This document shows positions 6,477 to 10,915 of a DNA stretch of 10,915 bases, one piece after another. The stretch comes from Bacillota bacterium (GTDB lineage: Bacteria; Bacillota; Dethiobacteria; Dethiobacterales; Dethiobacteraceae), in the NCBI GenBank assembly GCA_024650095.1, contig JANKMV010000044.1:1-10915 (forward strand), in the 5' to 3' direction. The notes under the pieces are model-generated. The model was not told the origin of the DNA. It saw nothing but the letters and a program-made list of their open reading frames with translations, and did not search any database. Every line of letters starts with the position of its first letter. Position 1 is the stretch's first letter. The position numbers and the translations under genes are program-made.

Positions 6477-6555
6477 CTGTATACCTCCTTAATGCATTTT
6501 ACTTCTCACTCTCCCCACTTATAAGGGAGTCTGTAATACCTGTAATTAAGTTAAA

Positions 6556-6584
6556 ATTATATCATCTTTCGCATCCCATAACAA
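6556..6584 (-). promoter_or_regulatory. Sigma-A-type promoter of the DUF1858 gene
   Basis: On the minus strand TTGTTA (6584-6579), a 17-bp spacer, then a perfect TATAAT (6561-6556). The predicted start near 6549 leaves a leader of about 70 nt. The leader contains a small CTCCC/GGGAG stem (6529-6511) before the AAGGAGGT ribosome binding site. This is the best promoter match in the window and argues that the small gene is expressed. Confidence 0.65.
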
Positions 6585-6723
6585 GTCCTGTGACCCATCT
6601 GAAACAAACGTCATCTAATTTTAATCTTTCCTTTATAACAATCTTTTAAACATCAACGAGTGTAGTCTGTTTTGTAGTCAAAGCAAACAACTTTTTTTCT
6701 ATCGTCCCCTGTGTTATAGTAAA

Positions 6724-6752
6724 TTCAATGTTCACGTCACTAGAATTATAAA
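6724..6752 (+). promoter_or_regulatory. Possible promoter for the methyltransferase gene
   Basis: TTCAAT (6724-6729), a 17-bp spacer, then TATAAA (6747-6752). A second candidate lies closer to the gene, TTTAGA with a 16-bp spacer and TATACT (6793-6798). The region is AT-rich, so neither is firm. Confidence 0.3.
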
Positions 6753-6828
6753 TGACAGTTACCATATCAATTTAGAAAATCGTAAGAAAAACTATACTAA
6801 TGGCTTCTTAAGCAGAAAGGGTTATGAT

Positions 6829-7467
6829 TTGACTACCAACGTAACATGCACATTGTGCAATGGAGATGCAACTCTATTTCAAATTGTTAGTGGAAAAGAG
6901 TATTATCAGTGTCGCTCTTGTTCTTCCATCTTGTTACATCCTAGAATGTTCATTTCGAATGAAGAAGAGAAAAAGCGCTATCAAGAACACAATAACGATG
7001 TAGACGACATCAGGTATCAAAAATTTGTCGCACCGATAGTTACCAAAGTTAGAAAAAAATTTACGCCAGCACATAATGGCTTGGATTTTGGTGCGGGGAC
7101 AGGCCCTGTTATTACTAAAATACTACGCGACCACGGATACAATATAACAATATACGATCCATATTTTTGGCACAATCCTGAAGCATTGGAGCAAAAATAT
7201 GATTTCATAGCCTGCTGTGAAGTTATCGAGCATTTTCATGATCCAGCTAAGGAATTTAGCTTATTACGCTCACTTCTAAAACCTAATGGATCCTTATTAT
7301 GCATGACAGATATTTACACTCAAGATATTGACTTTAAACAATGGTATTATAAAAATGACCAAACTCATGTTTTTTTCTACCATGCACAAGCTTTCCAGTG
7401 GATAAAAGCGCATCTACATTTCTCAACAGTAACCATTGATGGTAGATTAATTCATTTTACGACCTAA
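6829..7467 (+). CDS. Class I SAM-dependent methyltransferase with N-terminal zinc ribbon
   Basis: A 212-residue cytoplasmic methyltransferase of unknown substrate. The N-terminus has two CxxC knuckles, C7/C10 and C28/C31 (YYQCRSC), that likely bind zinc. The Rossmann-type domain follows: motif I LDFGAGTG (85-92), an acidic strand-2 residue D110 in IYDPYF for the SAM ribose, then CCEVIEHFHDP (129-139) and LLKPNGSLL (149-157), the usual motif set of the Methyltransf_23-type group. The segment WYYKNDQTHVFFY (172-184) resembles the substrate-side loop of this group. The start is TTG at 6829 with AAAGGG (6816-6821) and a 7-nt spacer; no in-frame ATG fits better. The gene and its surroundings are visibly more AT-rich than korAB or prfC, which may indicate a separate origin. 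It stands alone, between a divergent gene (DUF1858) and a convergent one (prfC). Confidence 0.85.
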   Translation: MTTNVTCTLCNGDATLFQIVSGKEYYQCRSCSSILLHPRMFISNEEEKKRYQEHNNDVDDIRYQKFVAPIVTKVRKKFTPAHNGLDFGAGTGPVITKILRDHGYNITIYDPYFWHNPEALEQKYDFIACCEVIEHFHDPAKEFSLLRSLLKPNGSLLCMTDIYTQDIDFKQWYYKNDQTHVFFYHAQAFQWIKAHLHFSTVTIDGRLIHFTT

Positions 7468-7549
7468 ATACAGCCGTAATATTATTAGTTAAACTAAAGT
7501 AAGAATTACAGTGACTACAAGCACTATTGCTGTTTTTATAAAGATTCAT

Positions 7550-7573
7550 GTAGGGAACGGTGTTGACCGTTCC
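7550..7573 (+). repeat. Solitary REP-like unit
   Basis: GTAG (7550-7553) followed by a hairpin at 7554-7573 (arm GGAACGGT, loop GTTG, arm ACCGTTCC), then GGACCCC. It matches the units at 145-168 and 201-224 except for one loop base. Its left flank (CATGTAG) resembles the right unit of the BIME and its right flank (GGACCCC) the left unit. It lies between the convergent methyltransferase and prfC genes, again an extragenic 3' location. Confidence 0.8.
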
Positions 7574-7664
7574 GGACCCCAAAAACAAGCAACACAAATA
7601 GAGTATGTAGCTAGTGGACTTTCCAAATCAGCACTGACAACTCTCGCCACTTGCTTAGTGTAAG

Positions 7665-7687
7665 AAAAATGCTACCTGGTACTAGCA
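7665..7687 (-). terminator. Weak candidate terminator of prfC
   Basis: On the minus strand, 15 nt beyond the prfC stop, TGCTA, an 8-nt loop and TAGCA are followed by five T (7669-7665). The stem is only 5 bp and not GC-rich, so termination efficiency is doubtful. Confidence 0.4.
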
Positions 7688-7701
7688 GCTATCACTATGG
7701 A

Positions 7702-9279
7702 CTAAAAATTTTGCGGGAATTCTTCTTGTGTGTAAAAGGTTACCGATGGATTTCTGGTTTTAGCCCACTGCAAAGAAAAATCATTTTCGTAAAGTAGAAC
7801 AGTATTTTCGTACTCATCTTTCACCATAAAACCGCCTAACCTTGAAGGTGGCGCTATAACCCAGCGTGCCAGCTGATAAGGGAGTCTCTGTATAATTACA
7901 TCCGCACCATACTCTGCTAGCAGTCTGTATTGAAACACTTCAAATTGAAGTTCGCCCACGGCTCCTAGTATAACCTGCTCCCTCTCCACAGCCATATAAA
8001 TCTGAATTGCACCTTCCTCAGCCAATTGAGAGAGTCCTTTGTGAAACTGCTTGGACTTCATCGCATCACGTACTGTAACGCTAGAGAAAAGCTCTGGTGT
8101 AAAGCGCGGTAGCTTTTCAAACTCGAATAATTGACCCTCGGTTAGAGTGTCACCAATTTGATAAACACCCGGATCAAATATACCAATAATATCTCCCGGG
8201 TAAGCGTTCTCAATGATCTGACGATCTTGTGCCAAAAATTGCTGTGGTTGAGAAAGTCGGATTTTCTTCCCCGTGCGTACCTGAGTAACAGTCATATCAC
8301 GAGTGAACGTACCAGAACACACCCGCATAAAAGCAATGCGATCCCTGTGCGCAGGATTCATATTCGCCTGAATTTTAAAGATAAATCCAGAAAAATCGTT
8401 TGCTAGTGGATCAATGGGACCGATACTACTATTTTTTTGCGCTGGGGGTGCTGCTAGGTCAAGAAACTCGCTAAAGAAAGATTCCAGGCCAAAGCTGTTG
8501 ATGGCGCTACCAAAAAACACCGGTGTTAATGTCCCCGCTCTTATTTTTTCTTCATCAAAGGGCTCACCGGCAACATCGAGGAGTTCAATTTCTGCAAGGA
8601 AATTTTCGTATAGCTCGTCCCCTAGTAGATTCTTCATTTCTGCATGATTATAATACTGCCCTGCACCCATGCCACCGCTCTTTTTCCCTCCTTGGTATAA
8701 CTCCATTTTCTGCGATCTTCTGTCATAGAGTCCATAACTACCGGTGCTAAGCCTGACCGGCCAGTTGAGAGGACAAGAGCCAATGCCAAGCACTTTTTCA
8801 AGCTCGTCTAGTAAGTCGAGAGGTTCTCTACCATAGCGATCCAGTTTATTAATAAAGGTAAAAATTGGGATTCCCTGCCTACGGCACACTTCAAACAGTT
8901 TAATTGTCTGGGGTTCAACGCCTTTAGCCATGTCAATGAGCATAAGCGCACTATCTGCAGCTGTCAGCGTCCGATACGTATCCTCACTAAAATCTTGGTG
9001 ACCTGGAGTATCCAAAATGTTAATGCGATACCCAGCGTAAGAAAACTGCAAAACACTAGACGTGATGGAGATTCCACGTTGCCTCTCCATTTCCATCCAG
9101 TCAGACGCAGCATACTTCTTTGTCTTTCTTCCCTTAATGGAACCCGCAAGACGAATTGCACCTCCCAATAGCAACAGTTTCTCTGTCAGCGTCGTTTTAC
9201 CGGCATCGGGATGAGAAATGATGGCAAATGTACGTCTACTCTTAACTTCTTCAATTTTATCGTTTATCTGTGAATTCAA
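7702..9279 (-). CDS. prfC: Peptide chain release factor 3 (RF3)
   Basis: Translational GTPase that recycles RF1/RF2 from the ribosome after peptide release. Motifs, numbered for a 525-residue product, are P-loop SHPDAGKT (22-29), switch I RGISIT (68-73), G3 DTPGHQDF (90-97), G4 NKLD (144-147) and GSAINSFG. These are followed by domain II and a C-terminal domain with GAVGELQFEVFQYRL, diagnostic of RF3 rather than EF-G. The frame stays open to a TTG at 9330. I chose TTG at 9279 because it gives the usual RF3 N-terminus and length and follows AAAGGA (9298-9293), though the 13-nt spacing is long. Translation may be inefficient or the start ambiguous. It appears to be a single-gene transcription unit, with its own promoter-like site and a palindrome in the leader. 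Confidence 0.95.
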   Translation of the reverse strand: MNSQINDKIEEVKSRRTFAIISHPDAGKTTLTEKLLLLGGAIRLAGSIKGRKTKKYAASDWMEMERQRGISITSSVLQFSYAGYRINILDTPGHQDFSEDTYRTLTAADSALMLIDMAKGVEPQTIKLFEVCRRQGIPIFTFINKLDRYGREPLDLLDELEKVLGIGSCPLNWPVRLSTGSYGLYDRRSQKMELYQGGKKSGGMGAGQYYNHAEMKNLLGDELYENFLAEIELLDVAGEPFDEEKIRAGTLTPVFFGSAINSFGLESFFSEFLDLAAPPAQKNSSIGPIDPLANDFSGFIFKIQANMNPAHRDRIAFMRVCSGTFTRDMTVTQVRTGKKIRLSQPQQFLAQDRQIIENAYPGDIIGIFDPGVYQIGDTLTEGQLFEFEKLPRFTPELFSSVTVRDAMKSKQFHKGLSQLAEEGAIQIYMAVEREQVILGAVGELQFEVFQYRLLAEYGADVIIQRLPYQLARWVIAPPSRLGGFMVKDEYENTVLLYENDFSLQWAKTRNPSVTFYTQEEFPQNF

Positions 9280-9353
9280 AGTTTCGTTTCGATCCTTTCT
9301 CTTAGCAGGGCCAACTAAACGTAAGCACAAGCGATAATATGTATAACCAGAAT

Positions 9354-9370
9354 AATCACATCCTGTGATT
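9354..9370. promoter_or_regulatory. Palindrome in the prfC leader
   Basis: AATCACA, 3-bp spacer TCC, then the exact reverse complement TGTGATT. It lies just downstream of the predicted prfC transcription start, so it could be an operator. It is not a Crp site because the half-sites face the opposite way (TCACA-N3-TGTGA). Regulator unknown. Confidence 0.4.
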
Positions 9371-9385
9371 CAATACAGCTTTTCT

Positions 9386-9414
9386 ATTATAACATCTTAA
9401 CGTTACGTTTTGTA
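9386..9414 (-). promoter_or_regulatory. Possible promoter of prfC
   Basis: Perfect TATAAT on the minus strand (9391-9386) with a weak TACAAA (9414-9409) 17 bp upstream, about 100 nt before the chosen start. The -10 is good and the -35 poor. Confidence 0.45.
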
Positions 9415-9487
9415 GTGGCTCCGGAAGAGGCATTCTATTCCCTTTGCTATGTGAAGATTCCATAGCATGCGGAGAGAGACAGAAAAT

Positions 9488-10915
9488 CTATGAGCGCTCG
9501 AGTAATTCAACAAATATGGCAACAATACTAGGATCGAACTGAGTTCCGGCCTTTTTCTGCATCTCAACAATTGCATCTTCTTTGCTCATGGCTGCCTTAT
9601 AGGATGAGTCGTTTGTCATTGCATCATAGCCTTCCGCGAGTGCGATGATCCTTGCTAATTTAGGTATCTCTTCACCCCGCAAACCTTTTGGATAGCCCGA
9701 ACCGTCTAGCCTTTCATGATGGGTTAACACAAGTTCAGCTAAGTCTATCGTATCGTCAAATCCATTTAAAATTCTATAACCGACGACGGGATGTTGTTTT
9801 ATCTCTTTCCACTCTTGCTCAAGAAGCGAAGCATTTTTAGTCAACAAATTTTCTCCTAGCGAAATTTTGCCGATATCATGAAGCATACCTGCTTCCTGTA
9901 AGCGCTTAACTTCATACGCAGGCAAATTCATCGCTTTCCCAATGTCGCCACAGAGAGTACTCACCCTTCTTGCATGTGCCCCTTCGTGGGGGTAATGCTC
10001 ATAAAGACTGTTGATAATGTTCTCTAGCAGAGTACTATTCGTACTATTGCGGACAAGGGTTTTTTCTATATACATCTTATCTTCAGCTAACTCTAGAATC
10101 TGGATAATGTTTTCCTCTTCTGTGCTCTTAACAGCACAGCCCATGGAGATACTACCCTTTATGGATTTAACTTGCTGTTTAGAAAACTCATCCTTGATAC
10201 GTAAAACCATGGCCTCTGCAACTATTATTTCTGTTTGCGGTAATAGAATGACAAACTCGTCCCCACCCCAACGTGCGATGATGTCATCTGCTCTACATAC
10301 ATTCTTAATGGTTTGTGCAACTTTCTGCAGCAGCATATCGCCATACGTATGCCCAAAAATATCATTGGTCAGCTTCAGGCCATTCACATCGCCCATGATA
10401 ATGGAAATGGGAAGATTTCTTTGGGTGTCCAACCGGTGCAACTCTGCTTCAAAATAGCCTCGATTATAGAGGCCGGTTAGTGAATCGTGATAGCTTAAGT
10501 ACTCAATTTTCTTCCTTTGCTCTTTCTTTTCCGTCACATCCCTAAAAACCAAAACGACCCCAATGGTCTCCGAATTGTCACCCTTGATGGGGGCTGCACT
10601 ATCCTCTAAATGGTGTTTCGTGCCATTTTTCGAAGTCAATATGGCATGATTGCCCAATTCATGAACCGTATCCGTTGCCAAGACTCCTGCAATGGGGTCA
10701 GCAATGGTTAATCCCTCACTCTCATGTGATAAAACCAATACTTCTTTATAGTGTCGTCCTTTAGCATCCTCAATTGCCCACCCAGTAATTTTTTCTCCGA
10801 CACCATTTAGCATTTCAATACGTCCTTTTCCATCAACAACCATGACTCCATCGCCAATGGACAGGAGGGTCAGTAAATATTTTTCTCTTTCTACCGCAAG
10901 CGTTGCCAACGTCTC
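9488..10915 (-). CDS. PAS-GGDEF-HD-GYP cyclic-di-GMP signalling protein (5' end outside window)
   Basis: C-terminal part of a c-di-GMP turnover protein. The frame is open to the window edge, so the TTG at 10909 is probably internal. Numbering from that TTG, a PAS domain spans about 8-125 (LLSIGDGVMVVDGKGRIEML; VFRDVTEKKEQ). The GGDEF domain spans about 135-285 (YHDSLTGLYNRGYF; active-site RWGGDEF 213-219; inhibitory-site RADD 206-209). The HD-GYP domain spans about 295-473 (HDIGK 344-348, H373, HHE 397-399, DGSGYPKGL 402-410). Both active sites look intact, so it could make c-di-GMP and hydrolyse it, with the PAS domain sensing a signal. Upstream domains (further PAS, receiver or membrane parts) cannot be seen. 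The stop is 157 bp from the region upstream of prfC. No clear terminator follows; a 7-bp stem at 9445-9467 lacks a T tract. Confidence 0.93.
   Translation of the reverse strand, partial: ETLATLAVEREKYLLTLLSIGDGVMVVDGKGRIEMLNGVGEKITGWAIEDAKGRHYKEVLVLSHESEGLTIADPIAGVLATDTVHELGNHAILTSKNGTKHHLEDSAAPIKGDNSETIGVVLVFRDVTEKKEQRKKIEYLSYHDSLTGLYNRGYFEAELHRLDTQRNLPISIIMGDVNGLKLTNDIFGHTYGDMLLQKVAQTIKNVCRADDIIARWGGDEFVILLPQTEIIVAEAMVLRIKDEFSKQQVKSIKGSISMGCAVKSTEEENIIQILELAEDKMYIEKTLVRNSTNSTLLENIINSLYEHYPHEGAHARRVSTLCGDIGKAMNLPAYEVKRLQEAGMLHDIGKISLGENLLTKNASLLEQEWKEIKQHPVVGYRILNGFDDTIDLAELVLTHHERLDGSGYPKGLRGEEIPKLARIIALAEGYDAMTNDSSYKAAMSKEDAIVEMQKKAGTQFDPSIVAIFVELLERS

Noticed and set aside
6318..6524. Plus-strand 68-codon frame opposite the DUF1858 gene
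   Set aside because: No ribosome binding site or family resemblance; the minus strand has promoter, ribosome binding site and DUF1858 motifs.
7601..7660. Possible third remnant of the korB 3' three-hairpin unit (shares GCCACTTGCT)
   Set aside because: Only a 10-base match with no recoverable stem 1 or stem 2; too short to call.
9280..9330. Longer prfC start (TTG at 9330)
   Set aside because: No ribosome binding site upstream and the extra 17 residues do not fit the RF3 N-terminus.
9445..9467. TGCTATG/CATAGCA hairpin after the GGDEF-HD-GYP gene as a terminator
   Set aside because: No T tract on either strand after the stem and a low GC stem; not convincing as a terminator.

Overview
The window looks like chromosomal DNA from an anaerobic, low-to-mid GC Firmicute (Clostridia or Negativicutes type). 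The pointers are an ftsE-ftsX-M23 peptidase operon, a two-subunit 2-oxoacid:ferredoxin oxidoreductase, TTG starts with strong AGGAGG-type ribosome binding sites, and a probable selenoprotein. The genus cannot be fixed from the sequence alone.

Layout. Positions 1-238 hold two tandem copies of a BIME-like element, each made of two inverted GTAG-plus-hairpin (REP-like) units. A terminator at 284-313 closes a leftward operon, ftsE (3095-2406), ftsX (2416-1532) and a secreted M23 murein hydrolase (1515-328), which together form a cell-wall hydrolase activation module. The 415-bp divergent spacer 3096-3510 carries promoter-like elements for both sides and a perfect 10+3+10 palindrome just upstream of korA. 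The rightward korA-korB pair (3511-6043) encodes a fused gamma-alpha subunit and a beta subunit of a 2-oxoacid:acceptor oxidoreductase. Its 3' region contains a 100-bp imperfect tandem duplication of a three-hairpin unit, then a bidirectional terminator at 6240-6265.

Converging on that terminator from the right is a small gene missing from a plain ORF scan (6476-6273, minus). It encodes a 67-residue DUF1858 (hybrid-cluster-associated redox disulfide) protein in which the second Cys of the CxxC motif is an in-frame TGA. It has a near-consensus promoter, an excellent ribosome binding site, an intact family-like frame on both sides of the TGA, and a SECIS-like hairpin directly after it. I read it as a candidate CxxU selenoprotein; a point-mutated pseudogene is the main alternative. 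This is the most interesting signal in the window.

The 338-bp spacer 6491-6828 is AT-rich and holds the promoter of the DUF1858 gene (minus) and weak promoter-like elements for the next gene (plus); nothing else is recognisable there. An AT-rich zinc-ribbon SAM methyltransferase follows (6829-7467, plus). It converges on prfC (9279-7702, minus, peptide chain release factor RF3), with a solitary REP unit and a weak prfC terminator in the space between. The right edge (9488-10915, minus) is the C-terminal part of a PAS-GGDEF-HD-GYP cyclic-di-GMP signalling protein whose N-terminus lies outside the window.

How they fit together: ftsEX plus the M23 enzyme form one functional unit, and korAB another. 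The DUF1858 gene, the methyltransferase, prfC and the c-di-GMP protein look like independent transcription units.
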